From contig NZ_JAJQJH010000002.1 in the NCBI RefSeq assembly GCF_029544075.1, positions 248,001-312,000 on the forward strand: DNA of 64,000 nucleotides. Reading direction: 5' to 3'. The position numbers and the translations under genes were made by a program. Positions 55,017 through 63,733 of this stretch are shown piece by piece (position 1 is the stretch's first letter; each line of letters opens with the position of its first letter). Origin of the DNA: Chromohalobacter canadensis. GTDB taxonomy: Bacteria; Pseudomonadota; Gammaproteobacteria; Pseudomonadales; Halomonadaceae. The notes under the pieces were generated by a model. That model searched no databases. It saw nothing but the letters and a program-made list of their open reading frames with translations, and was not told the origin of the DNA.

Positions 55017-55634
55017 TTACGGGCGCACGGTGCGGGCGTCGCTGACGATGGCATCGAGAGGCACATCCCAGCCCGCGATGGGCAATCGCTCGACGTACTG
55101 GCAGTCGTGGGCAAGGCCGATCAGGCACGGGTGCGGACGGCGCAGGCGTCGAAAGGCGAAGGTGCGGTCGTAGAAGCCGCCGCCCATGCCCAATCGATTG
55201 CCTTGAATATCGAAACCAACCAGCGGCATAAGCACCAGATCCAGCGCCCAGGCCGGCAGACGCCGTGCGCGATGCGCGCCATGGCGCGTGCTCGGTTCCG
55301 AGATGGAAAAGCGATTGGTGCGCATGGGCGTCTTGGCGTGGTAATGCACGAACCACAGGCGATTGTCGGACAACGGGCGCAGCACCGGGAGATAGACCCG
55401 GACGCCGCGGCGTCGGAACCATGCGATCAGCGGTGTCGGGTCGATCTCGCCGTCGTTGGGCAGATAGAGCGCAACGCGGCGCGCGCGTTTGACCTCTGGC
55501 AACTGGCGCAGGCGGCGGCATAGTGCATAGGCGGCCTGACGGCGCTGGGACGCGGAAAGTCGGCGTCGACGCCGGCGCAATTCGCGGCGTAGGCTGCGTC
55601 GGTCGGATAGTTCGAGAGGGGCTTCGTGCGTCAT
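55017..55634 (-). CDS. ygfA: 5-formyltetrahydrofolate cyclo-ligase (YgfA/Fau)
   Basis: This enzyme converts 5-formyl-THF to 5,10-methenyl-THF with ATP. The 205-residue protein begins with an arginine-rich helix (RRSLRRELRRRRRRLSASQR) and contains VALYLPNDGEIDPTPLI, LVLMPLVGFDIQGNRLGMGGGFYDRTF (substrate and nucleotide loop) and DVPLDAIVSDA. It lies directly downstream of the 6S RNA gene, the conserved ssrS-ygfA arrangement in which the mRNA can be made by read-through of 6S RNA. Confidence 0.94.
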   Translation of the reverse strand: MTHEAPLELSDRRSLRRELRRRRRRLSASQRRQAAYALCRRLRQLPEVKRARRVALYLPNDGEIDPTPLIAWFRRRGVRVYLPVLRPLSDNRLWFVHYHAKTPMRTNRFSISEPSTRHGAHRARRLPAWALDLVLMPLVGFDIQGNRLGMGGGFYDRTFAFRRLRRPHPCLIGLAHDCQYVERLPIAGWDVPLDAIVSDARTVRP

Positions 55635-55644
55635 GTTCGGTGAG

Positions 55645-55825
55645 GTTCCCCAAAGTGCCGCTGTCGTTCTGGCCCTGAACCTAAAGGTTCAAGGTGGGTG
55701 GCCGCAGACGAGTCATCAGGCTTTCCGTCGCACGGACATGCACACAGACCCGTCTAGCATTTGGCCCCCTAGTAATGCGCATAGGCTCGAGGGACTATAA
55801 CGACTGGCGAACACTTCAGGGAACG
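55645..55825 (-). ncRNA. ssrS: 6S RNA (ssrS)
   Basis: Between zapA and ygfA, the usual ssrS position, the minus strand carries the two 6S hallmarks. The 5' arm GTTCCCTGAAGTGTTCGCC closes with the 3' arm CACTTTGGGGAAC. The internal CACCTTGAACCTTTAGGTTC block matches the well-conserved 3' half of E. coli 6S RNA. The 5' GTCCCTCGAGCC stretch matches the other side of the central bubble. Length is about 181 nucleotides. 6S RNA mimics an open promoter and sequesters sigma-70 RNA polymerase. A TAGGAT -10 element (55831-55836) with TTTGGC 17 bases further upstream precedes it. Ends are estimated from pairing. Confidence 0.88.
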
Positions 55826-55978
55826 CCCCTATCCTAGCAGAGACCGGGGCGCGGCCAAAGCATCAGGCACTTTTCGTATAGAGCCTTCCCGCGTATAGCC
55901 TCTTGTCTCGTATCGCACCGTTTCTTGTATAGAGCTCTGGCGTAACGAACCTAAGTGCTTGTCGGGCAAGGCCGAACG

Positions 55979-56296
55979 TCAGCTTGAAGGTTTGTCATCG
56001 GCGACGGGCGCATCGGCCAGGGCTTGTTCCAGACGCTCGCTAAGGCGCGACAGACTGGACTCGCTCTCGCGCTGGGTGTCGAGCGCTTCGAGGAGTTCAT
56101 GAGTGATATTCAGCGCCGCCATGATGGCGATCTTCTCGGCGCCCTGCACCTTGCCCTGGGAATGGATGCCGTTCATGGCGCGATCCAGATAGCGCGCCGC
56201 GCGCTTTAGCTCGTCTTCCTGGTCGGGCGGGCAAGCGATCACGTAGGGGCGTCCCAGCAACGTGATCTCGGTCGTCTGCCGCGAGGCGTCGTTCAT
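55979..56296 (-). CDS. zapA: Cell division protein ZapA
   Basis: ZapA crosslinks FtsZ filaments at the division site. The 105-residue protein starts with a beta-rich globular part (EITLLGRPYVIACPPDQEDELKRAARYLDRAM) followed by IAIMAALNITHELLEAL. It ends in a coiled-coil tail (about 70-98) with heptad spacing. CTGGAG precedes ATG 56296; earlier in-frame codons run through the divergent promoter region. It is divergent from the YgfB-family gene, with 211 bases between. Confidence 0.92.
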   Translation of the reverse strand: MNDASRQTTEITLLGRPYVIACPPDQEDELKRAARYLDRAMNGIHSQGKVQGAEKIAIMAALNITHELLEALDTQRESESSLSRLSERLEQALADAPVADDKPSS

Positions 56297-56507
56297 GGAT
56301 CGCTCCAGAGCGGGCCAAGGTCGGGCCCGATGCGGTAAGATGGAACCAAGTTTCCGCGTCATGCGCGGTGGAGGGAACAGCCTCGACGACCATGGCATCC
56401 TGCCCGTCGCGAGCCTACGTTCGCCGCCATGTAAGCCATTGATCACTATAAAGAGCCGCCCGGTCGCGGTCAACGCGGCCCGGTGGCCTGCAGCACAGGA
56501 CCGCATC

Positions 56508-57113
56508 ATGTCCCTAATCGACGAACAACTCGATTTTTCACGTGTCGCCGACACCTTTCTCGCCCACGGCAGCATGCAGTCACCGGCGTTTCTCGACGGT
56601 CGCTTGTGCGCACGCTTGGCGTTGGCCGACATCAGCGCCGATACCTGGCTCGAGGAAGTCTGCGCGACCCTGGGTGTCGACCAACCCAATAGCCGTGAAG
56701 ACGGCGAAGTCCTGCTCGCCTGGCGGCGGCAGGCGTTGGACGCCCTGGCCGCGCCAGAGCTCAACTTCGAGCCGCTGCTGCCCGATGACCTGTTCTCTCT
56801 CGCCGAGCGCGCGCACGGCCTACAGGAATGGACTCAAGGCTTCCTGGAGGCCATCGTCGAGGCCGGCGGCCAGAGTGACGACTGGTCGGCGGCTTTGCGC
56901 GAAGTGCTCGAAGACCTTGGCTCGCTCGTCAACCTGGAGATCGAGCTCGAGGACAACGCCGAGAACGAGAACGACCTTTTCGCCTTGACCGAGCATGCGC
57001 GCATGGCCGCCATGATGCTCTATACCGAGCAGCACCCCGGCCAACCCCAGGTCGAGCGCGTCGAGAATCCCGAGGGCGACGACGCCACCACACCGCCGTC
57101 ACAGACACACTGA
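56508..57113 (+). CDS. YgfB / UPF0149 family protein
   Basis: The 201-residue acidic, helical protein has the UPF0149 pattern: HGSMQSPAFLDGRLCARLAL at the start, LLPDDLFSLAERAHGLQEWTQGFLEAI in the middle, and a DLGSLVNLEIE segment. YgfB in Pseudomonas has been linked to control of beta-lactamase expression through AlpA; its role here is unknown. AGGA precedes ATG 56508. It heads a ygfB-pepP-ubiH-ubiI series with short gaps, the standard gammaproteobacterial order. Confidence 0.88.
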   Translation: MSLIDEQLDFSRVADTFLAHGSMQSPAFLDGRLCARLALADISADTWLEEVCATLGVDQPNSREDGEVLLAWRRQALDALAAPELNFEPLLPDDLFSLAERAHGLQEWTQGFLEAIVEAGGQSDDWSAALREVLEDLGSLVNLEIELEDNAENENDLFALTEHARMAAMMLYTEQHPGQPQVERVENPEGDDATTPPSQTH

Positions 57114-57177
57114 TCAATCTCTTGGCCGGGCTTGTCCCGGCCTCTCTCCCATGTCTCCCGCCATCCGAGGAGCGCCC

Positions 57178-58515
57178 ATGCCTCGCACTGCCCTGCCGCG
57201 TCCGGCGGCGATTTCTTCCGATGAATACCGTGTCCGCCGCCAGGCGTTGATGGCGGCCTTGCCCACACATAGTGCCGTATTGATCTCGGCGGCCTCGCTG
57301 GTCACGCGCAACCGCGACAGTGAATACGCTTTTCGCCAGGATAGTGACTTCCACTACCTGAGCGGTTTCCCCGAACCCGACGCGCTGCTGGTGCTGCTGC
57401 CCGGTCGCGACGCCGGCGAAGCCGTGCTGTTCTGCCAAGAGAAGGACCCTTCCCAGGAGGTCTGGACCGGGATACGCATTGGCGCCGAGGCCGCCGTGAC
57501 GGGTTACGGCGTCGATGAAGCCTACGAGAACGACACCCGAGATACCCTGCTGCCCGAGCTGCTCGAGGGCCGTGAAACACTGTTCCTGCCCCTCGATAAT
57601 GGCGAGATGCTGGCCCTGGTCGAGTCACTGCGTGCCGAACTGGCGCCCCAGGCCCGGCGCGGCGAACGTACACCGCGTGCCTTCGCCGATATTGTGCCGC
57701 TGATCCACGCACAACGCCTGATCAAGAGCGAGGCGGAACTTGGCCTGATGCGCCACGCCGCGCGTATCTCGGCGCAGGCGCACCGCCGGGCCATGCAAAA
57801 CGTGGGTCCAGGGCTTTTTGAGTACCAGCTACAAGCAGAGCTCGAGCACGAGTTCGTCTGGCACGGCGCTCGCGAACCTGCGTATGCCACGATTGTCGGG
57901 GGCGGCGAAAACGCCTGTGTGCTGCACTATATCGAGAACAGTGCTGCGCTGCGCGACGGCGACCTGGTATTGATCGACGCCGGTGGCGAATTCGAACTTT
58001 ATGCCGGCGACATTACGCGCACCTTCCCGGTCAACGGCCGTTTCACGCCAGCGCAGCGTGAGCTCTACGAGGTCGTCCTCAAGGCGCAATGCCGCGCGGT
58101 GGCTGCCGTCGCACCAGGTACGACCTTGAGTGCGATCCACGATGGTGTCGTGCACGACCTGACCGCTGGCCTCATTCGCCTGGGGCTGCTCGAAAGCCCG
58201 CTTGAGGCACGTATCGATGATCACGGATACCGGCGTTTCTTCTTGCACGCCACCTCGCACTGGCTGGGGCTCGACGTGCACGACGTCGGTACCTATCGGC
58301 TGGATGGCGAGCCGCGTGTGCTGACGCCGGGCATGGTGCTGACCGTCGAACCCGGGCTCTATATTCCCGACGCCGAGGACGTTCCCGAGGCGTATCGCGG
58401 CATCGGCATTCGCATCGAAGACGATGTCGCGGTGACCGCCATAGGGCACGAGGTGTTGACGGCAGACGTGCCCAAGGAAGTGACGGAAATCGAGGCACTT
58501 ATGCGCAAGGGTTGA
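57178..58515 (+). CDS. pepP: Xaa-Pro aminopeptidase PepP
   Basis: PepP removes N-terminal residues preceding proline. The 445-residue M24B protein has an N-terminal creatinase-like domain (RNRDSEYAFRQDSDFHYLSGF). A pita-bread domain follows with dinuclear-metal ligands in LVLIDAGGEFELYAGDITRTFPVNG, HATSHWLGLDVHDVG, LTVEPGLYIP and GIGIRIEDDV. ATG 57178 has GAGGAG directly upstream; 57151 is an in-frame alternative adding nine residues. Confidence 0.95.
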   Translation: MPRTALPRPAAISSDEYRVRRQALMAALPTHSAVLISAASLVTRNRDSEYAFRQDSDFHYLSGFPEPDALLVLLPGRDAGEAVLFCQEKDPSQEVWTGIRIGAEAAVTGYGVDEAYENDTRDTLLPELLEGRETLFLPLDNGEMLALVESLRAELAPQARRGERTPRAFADIVPLIHAQRLIKSEAELGLMRHAARISAQAHRRAMQNVGPGLFEYQLQAELEHEFVWHGAREPAYATIVGGGENACVLHYIENSAALRDGDLVLIDAGGEFELYAGDITRTFPVNGRFTPAQRELYEVVLKAQCRAVAAVAPGTTLSAIHDGVVHDLTAGLIRLGLLESPLEARIDDHGYRRFFLHATSHWLGLDVHDVGTYRLDGEPRVLTPGMVLTVEPGLYIPDAEDVPEAYRGIGIRIEDDVAVTAIGHEVLTADVPKEVTEIEALMRKG

Positions 58516-58749
58516 GCATTTTTTGATCGCATGGTTTTTGATTACGTAATTACGTTACGCATACGTAAAACGGCCTGCCGTGACGGGAAGGCTCTGTGGA
58601 CGGCTCCGCGAGTACCCTATGAAAGCCCTATGAGAGCCTTGTGAAAGAGCCCCGTCATGACTGCCGTCCATGCACTTAACGTGGTACAAAACAGCGTGTC
58701 TCGCCATCGCTTATGGCAAGACCTTCGAAGCCGACAGGGAGAGTTTTCG

Positions 58750-59952
58750 ATGCCGTCTAACCGGGTCGATATCGCCATCGTGGGAGGTGGCTTGGTCGGC
58801 GCCAGCCTGGCATGTGCCTTGGCGCCGCTGATCGAGCGTCACGGGCTGCGCGTGGCGGTGATCGAGGCAGCGCCGCTGAACGCGACGCAGCCTACGACGT
58901 ATCAGCCCAGCTTCGATGCCCGCGCCAGCGCCATCGCGCAAGGCTCGCGCCGGCATTTCGAGCGGCTCGGGGTATGGGCGTCAATGGCCGAGCGCGCCAC
59001 GCCGATTCGCCAGATCCACGTCAGCGAACGCGGGCGTTTCGGGGCGACGCGGCTGACGGCCGACGAGTTCCACCTCGACGCCCTGGGCTACGTGATCCCC
59101 AACGCCTGGATGGGGCGTGTTCTGCATGCGGGCCTGGAATCGTTACCGTTGACCTGGCACTGCCCGGCGCGCGTCGACGACATCGCGCCCATCGCCGACG
59201 GCCACCGGCTGACGCTCAGCGATGGTGCCTGCCTCGAGGCCGGCTTGACGGTGCTCGCCGATGGCGGACGCTCGGGACTCAAGGAGCGTCTGGGCATTGA
59301 TAGCCAAGCGCAGTCCTATGAACAGCACGCCTTGATCGCTAATGTCGAAATCGGACGTGACCACGCTGGCGTGGCCTATGAGCGTTTCTCGAGCCAGGGC
59401 CCGATGGCACTGCTGCCCTTGGCCGGACGCCGCATGGCGCTGGTCTGGACCCACGCCAAGGCGCCACGCGAGGAAACCCTAGGCTGGAGCGACGCCGAAT
59501 GCCTGAGACGTTTGCAAAACGCCTTCGGCGACCGCCTGGGACGCTTTCGGCGCATCGGGCATCGTGACGCCTATCCGTTGTCGCTGATCACCGCCAACGA
59601 ACCGGTGCGCCCGCATCTGGCGATCATGGGCAACGCGGCCCACTCGTTGCATCCGGTCGCCGGGCAAGGCTTCAATCTTGCCTTGCGCGGCGTCATGGAT
59701 TTGGTCACGTCGCTGGAAGCCGGTCTGGCGCGTGGCCAGGCTATCGGTGGCGCGAGCCTGCTGGGCGACTTCGAGGCCCGCCGCGCTGCCGACCGGCGTA
59801 ACGTCATCCGCTTCAGCGATGGTCTGATTCGCCTGTTCGGCATCGAGCATGCCGCGTTTTCCCACCTGCGTGCCGCAGGTCTGGTGGGGCTCAATATCGT
59901 GAGTCCGCTGCGACGTACCCTGGCGCGCCGCGCGATGGGGCTGGAGCGATGA
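58750..59952 (+). CDS. ubiH: 2-octaprenyl-6-methoxyphenol hydroxylase UbiH
   Basis: UbiH is a flavin monooxygenase that hydroxylates the ubiquinone ring. The 400-residue protein has the GxGxxG dinucleotide motif VDIAIVGGGLVGASLACAL, the DG motif VLADGGRSGLKERLG and the GD-type FAD motif LAIMGNAAHSLHPVAGQGFNLALRGV. AGGGAG precedes ATG 58750. In-frame 58657 lacks a ribosome binding site. The 234-base gap after pepP contains AT-rich inverted sequences around TACGTAATTACGTTACG (58543-58559), so a promoter here is possible. Its stop overlaps the next gene (ATGA). Confidence 0.92.
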   Translation: MPSNRVDIAIVGGGLVGASLACALAPLIERHGLRVAVIEAAPLNATQPTTYQPSFDARASAIAQGSRRHFERLGVWASMAERATPIRQIHVSERGRFGATRLTADEFHLDALGYVIPNAWMGRVLHAGLESLPLTWHCPARVDDIAPIADGHRLTLSDGACLEAGLTVLADGGRSGLKERLGIDSQAQSYEQHALIANVEIGRDHAGVAYERFSSQGPMALLPLAGRRMALVWTHAKAPREETLGWSDAECLRRLQNAFGDRLGRFRRIGHRDAYPLSLITANEPVRPHLAIMGNAAHSLHPVAGQGFNLALRGVMDLVTSLEAGLARGQAIGGASLLGDFEARRAADRRNVIRFSDGLIRLFGIEHAAFSHLRAAGLVGLNIVSPLRRTLARRAMGLER

Positions 59953-61205
59953 AGGCCGACGAGGAAACCAGCATGGATGAGACAACACACGATGAAGTGA
60001 TCGTCGTCGGCGGCGGCATGGTCGGTGCCGTGCTGGCGGCGCTGCTCGGCGAGGCCGGCATCTCGGTGACGGTACTCGACGCCCGCCCGACGCCACTGGC
60101 CAGCGACGATGTCGGCCGTGGCCTGCCTGCGCCCCGGGTCAGTGCCCTGACGCCGGTGTCGCAGCGCTTGCTGACGCATCTGGGGGCGTGGCCGTGGATG
60201 GCCGAGCGGCGCGTGTCGCCCTATCAGGGCATGCGCGTCTGGGATGGCGAAGGCAGTGGTGAAATCGCCTTCGAGGCGGCGGATATCGGGTTGCGTGAGC
60301 TGGGCCATATCGTCGAGAACGACGTCGTCCTGGCGGGGCTCGAAGCACGCCTCGCCGCCCTGCCGAGCGTGACCCAGCGGTACGGCGCGCGGGTCTCGGG
60401 GATCGAGCGTGAGGGCGAAGCGCAGACCTTGACCCTCGACGACGGCGACCGCTGGACGGCGCCGCTGGTGGTTGCCGCCGACGGTGCCCGCTCACCGCTG
60501 CGCCGCCTGGCAGGTATCGACGTCAGCGAGCGCGAGACTGGTCATGTGGCGCTGGTCACCACGCTGCGCTGCGAGCATGGCCATGGCGGTGTGGCGCGTC
60601 AGGTTTTCCTGCCCGACGGGCCACTGGCCTTCCTGCCGCTACGCGTCGAGGAAGATGACCGCCACTGCTCGATCGTCTGGTCGACACGCCCCGAGCATGC
60701 CGAGCGGCTGCTGGCGCTGGACCCGACGGCATTCGCCGAGGCCCTGAACGCCGCCATGGAAGGCCGGCTAGGCGAGATCGACGTGCTCGACGAGGTGCAC
60801 CACTTCCCGCTGACCCAGCGCCATGCTCGCGAATACACCGCACCGGGCCTGGCTCTGATCGGCGACGCCGCACACAGCATTCACCCGCTGGCCGGCCAGG
60901 GCGTCAACCTCGGCTTTCTGGATGCGGCGGTGCTGGCGGAAGAAATCATCCACGCACGGCAGCGTGGCGTAGCGCTCGGCGACGCCCGCACGCTGGCGCG
61001 TTACGCCCGTCGTCGGCGTGGCGACAACGCCGCCATGTTGGCGCTAATGGACGGCTTCCGCCTGCTGTTCGGCACCCAACACCCCGCATTACGATTGATA
61101 CGTAACGTCGGGCTCTCCAGTACAGACAAGCTCATGCCCCTCAAGCGCATCATGATTCGCCAAGCTGCCGGCGAACGCGGCGAGCTGCCCGCCGTGTGCC
61201 GCTAG
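59949..61205 (+). CDS. ubiI: UbiI/VisC-type FAD-dependent ubiquinone hydroxylase
   Basis: This is a second flavin monooxygenase of ubiquinone synthesis, 418 residues, with EVIVVGGGMVGAVLAALLGEAG, VVAADGARSPLRRLAGI and ALIGDAAHSIHPLAGQGVNLGFLDAA. It follows ubiH with a four-base overlap, the normal ubiH-ubiI arrangement. UbiI is therefore preferred, but UbiF or a broad-range hydroxylase cannot be excluded on sequence alone. An internal ATG (59973) could also serve as start, removing eight residues. Confidence 0.85.
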   Translation: MKADEETSMDETTHDEVIVVGGGMVGAVLAALLGEAGISVTVLDARPTPLASDDVGRGLPAPRVSALTPVSQRLLTHLGAWPWMAERRVSPYQGMRVWDGEGSGEIAFEAADIGLRELGHIVENDVVLAGLEARLAALPSVTQRYGARVSGIEREGEAQTLTLDDGDRWTAPLVVAADGARSPLRRLAGIDVSERETGHVALVTTLRCEHGHGGVARQVFLPDGPLAFLPLRVEEDDRHCSIVWSTRPEHAERLLALDPTAFAEALNAAMEGRLGEIDVLDEVHHFPLTQRHAREYTAPGLALIGDAAHSIHPLAGQGVNLGFLDAAVLAEEIIHARQRGVALGDARTLARYARRRRGDNAAMLALMDGFRLLFGTQHPALRLIRNVGLSSTDKLMPLKRIMIRQAAGERGELPAVCR

Positions 61206-61410
61206 GCACGATCTGATCGGTCCTGCAAAGGTGAGCAGCCAGTGGACCGGGACGGCGGCGGCGCTGGCCGATGGCGGCAGTTCCAACAATGGCGAATGGT
61301 ACGTGTGACCTCCTCGGGATCGATCCCGGCGCCTTCGCGTTGAGCGCCATGAAATGGCCGGGATGTCATGTACACTGAGTCGATCCAAGAAAAAAGGTGC
61401 AGAATTACAC

Positions 61411-62940
61411 ATGAAATTCGACCGCAGAATCGTCTTGCCAAGTTTGATGGCCCTCCTTAGCAGTGGGGCAGTCTTTGCCCAGCCGTTGGAGCAGTTTCCG
61501 CGAGAGGTAGAACCACTACCCATCACTGAGGAATCGTACCCCTTCAATGGCGCTGCTCATCAGGTCGAGCCCATCGACCTGCCATCATTCAATTACACCG
61601 AAGAAGAGTTTCTGGTATCGGGGCAGGCTCAGGTTTATGACTGGGAGCCCAATGGTGACTATGAAGCCGTCCCGGTCGGTAAGAGCACTTACACCACTCG
61701 CATGGTCGTCCGCCGGCCCGAGAACATGGAGAACTTCAGCGGCCGCGTGGTGATGGAGGTCATCAACATGTCGGCTGATTACGATTGGACTGCCATGTGG
61801 GCGGCTCTTTGGGAGCGTGTGACGGCCAATGGTGATGTCTATGTGGGGATCACTGGCAAGCCGAACGTCATTCCCGGTCTAGTGGCCTTCGATGCCGATC
61901 GCTATGGTCGAATGGCCATGCCGAGCGCGAATCTCGAAAGCGATCGAAACTGCGAATTGCCGCAGGACGAGCTCGCCTACAAGGGGCTTTCCTCGGAGAC
62001 GGAAAGTGGCGTGGCATGGGATATGTTTACTCAAATTGGCGGTCTGCTCAAAAGCGGCGATCCGAAGAACCCGTTGGGTGTTCCCGCCGAACGGGTATTC
62101 TTTACCGGCGAGTCCCAGAGCGGCAACTATGCGATCACTTACTACAAGTTCTTCCAGCCCGATGCCACGATAGAACAAAATGGCGGGAGCGTGCCGATAT
62201 ATGACGGTTTCCTGACGGAAGCGGCCACTACGCCGACAGGAGTGCCGATTCGGCAGTGCGCGACGCCGCTGCCTGCCGACGATCCGCAAAACCTGATTCC
62301 GGGTCGCAGTACACCCTTGGCCATGATCAACTCGCAATGGGACTTCTTTCCGGCGCGGGGTGGTCAACGGAAGCCTGACGCCAATACGGCCGACGACCGG
62401 AGCGTGACTTGGGAGCTTGCCGGTGCCAATCATGGCTGGCGCTTCCAGTATCTGTACGGCGACGCTGATCATGACGACCTCCGCAAGGCTGGGCTTCTCT
62501 CGCCCGATGCAGAGTGGAGCGCATGGAGTTGTAGTCCAGCCAATCCGGAAGTGCCGCTCTATATGGCCGAGAAAGCGCTCTACGAGCACTTGGTCGATTG
62601 GGTGGAAGATGGAAAGGCTCCACCCTCGGCTGATCCCATCGAATTGACCTCAGAGGGGCAGGTCGCCTTCGATCAGAACAACACCGCGCAAGGTGGTCTA
62701 CGCCTGCCCATGGTGGAAGTGCCCGTGGCCTCTTTTGGTGAGGGCCGTGCTACGCTGTCGGAAGGGTGCCCAGAAATCGAGCCCTTCGGCACTGAGAAGC
62801 TGAAACGACTCTACGGGACACGTGAGGCCTATCTTGAGGCCTATCGCCAGGCAGCGTGGAAGCTGGTTCAGGAAGGCTTCTTGCTCAGCGAGGATGTCGA
62901 CGCGCTGATGGCGACCGCCAAGGAAGTGCCTTTCGAGTAG
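61411..62940 (+). CDS. Secreted protein with alpha/beta-hydrolase-like domain
   Basis: The 509-residue protein has a signal peptide (RRIVLPSLMALLSSGAVFA) and a long exported domain. Its FTGESQSGNYAITYYKFF stretch carries a GESQSG nucleophile-elbow-like serine. WELAGANHGWRFQYL has a plausible catalytic histidine region. The pattern fits the alpha/beta-hydrolase-domain proteins of unknown function in proteobacteria and fungi. An esterase or related hydrolase acting outside the cytoplasm is inferred; the substrate is unknown. The mature sequence is acidic. The start is supported by AAGGTG about a dozen bases upstream and by the signal peptide; 61354 would mask it. It is apparently monocistronic. 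Confidence 0.7.
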   Translation: MKFDRRIVLPSLMALLSSGAVFAQPLEQFPREVEPLPITEESYPFNGAAHQVEPIDLPSFNYTEEEFLVSGQAQVYDWEPNGDYEAVPVGKSTYTTRMVVRRPENMENFSGRVVMEVINMSADYDWTAMWAALWERVTANGDVYVGITGKPNVIPGLVAFDADRYGRMAMPSANLESDRNCELPQDELAYKGLSSETESGVAWDMFTQIGGLLKSGDPKNPLGVPAERVFFTGESQSGNYAITYYKFFQPDATIEQNGGSVPIYDGFLTEAATTPTGVPIRQCATPLPADDPQNLIPGRSTPLAMINSQWDFFPARGGQRKPDANTADDRSVTWELAGANHGWRFQYLYGDADHDDLRKAGLLSPDAEWSAWSCSPANPEVPLYMAEKALYEHLVDWVEDGKAPPSADPIELTSEGQVAFDQNNTAQGGLRLPMVEVPVASFGEGRATLSEGCPEIEPFGTEKLKRLYGTREAYLEAYRQAAWKLVQEGFLLSEDVDALMATAKEVPFE

Positions 62941-62959
62941 CGCGGGCGTTTTGCCTTTC

Positions 62960-62987
62960 GATCACGGCCGCCAAGGTGGCCGTGATC
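62960..62987 (+). terminator. Hairpin after the secreted hydrolase gene
   Basis: A ten-bp perfect stem (GATCACGGCC / GGCCGTGATC) with an eight-base loop that can pair further lies 20 bases past the stop. There is no long T run. The remaining sequence to 63212 shows no gene I can support. Confidence 0.55.
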
Positions 62988-63212
62988 GTTGAGGGCATCG
63001 TGCCCCGGAACTGGCGAAGTTCTGGGAACGTGCTCGAAGACGTTTAGCGTAGATGCTCTCTCCTCACCGTTCACGACTAACGTAGGCGCCGGATATCGAA
63101 GGCGGGTTCCTCCGCTCGGTCATTACAGCACCTGCGAAGGCCGAGCCGCCATGTGCATCCAGGCTTTGTGCTTCTAGACTGATATGTGACATTCGCTTTG
63201 GGAGTTCTCTGC

Positions 63213-63701
63213 ATGCGACTCGACGGTTCCTGCCATTGCGGCGCGGTGCGTTTCAGTGTCGATTCCCCGCACCCCTATCCCTATCAGCGCTGTTACTGCT
63301 CCATCTGCCGCAAGACCGCTGGCGGTGGTGGCTACGCTATCAACTTGAGTGGTCGCGCCGAGACGCTCGACGTGCAGGGGCGTGAGCACATCAACGTCTA
63401 CCGCGCTGTCATCGATGGCGAGACCAGCACCGGCGAGCGCCGCTTCTGCCGGCACTGCGCCAGTGCGCTGTGGGTCTTCGATCCCCAATGGCCGAGTCTG
63501 GTGCATCCGTTTGCCTCCGCCATCGACACGCCCCTGCCCATTCCGCCCGAGCGCGTTCACTTGATGCTCGATAGCAAAGCTAACTGGGTCGAGGTCGACG
63601 CCCGGGAAAACGACCAATGCTTTGCCGTGTATCCGCAAGAAAGCCTTGCCGAATGGCACCAACGGTTGGGGTTGGAAGAGGATAGCGAGCCCTCCACTTA
63701 G
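63213..63701 (+). CDS. GFA (CENP-V/formaldehyde-activating) family zinc protein
   Basis: The 162-residue protein carries the zinc-binding cysteine pattern of this family: GSCHCGAVRF, RCYCSICRKTAGGG and RFCRHCASALWVFD. Members were named for glutathione-dependent formaldehyde activation, but most have no tested activity. GGGAG lies eight bases before ATG 63213. An upstream ATG 63186 is in frame but less well supported. It may share a transcript with the macro-domain gene starting 32 bases downstream. Confidence 0.82.
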   Translation: MRLDGSCHCGAVRFSVDSPHPYPYQRCYCSICRKTAGGGGYAINLSGRAETLDVQGREHINVYRAVIDGETSTGERRFCRHCASALWVFDPQWPSLVHPFASAIDTPLPIPPERVHLMLDSKANWVEVDARENDQCFAVYPQESLAEWHQRLGLEEDSEPST

Positions 63702-63733
63702 ACAACGGATCAGGTACCCATGGAGGTGAGTTC

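Noticed and set aside
54883-55653. 256-codon frame across ygfA and 6S RNA
   Set aside because: Arg/Pro-rich shadow of ygfA in another frame, reading through the 6S RNA.
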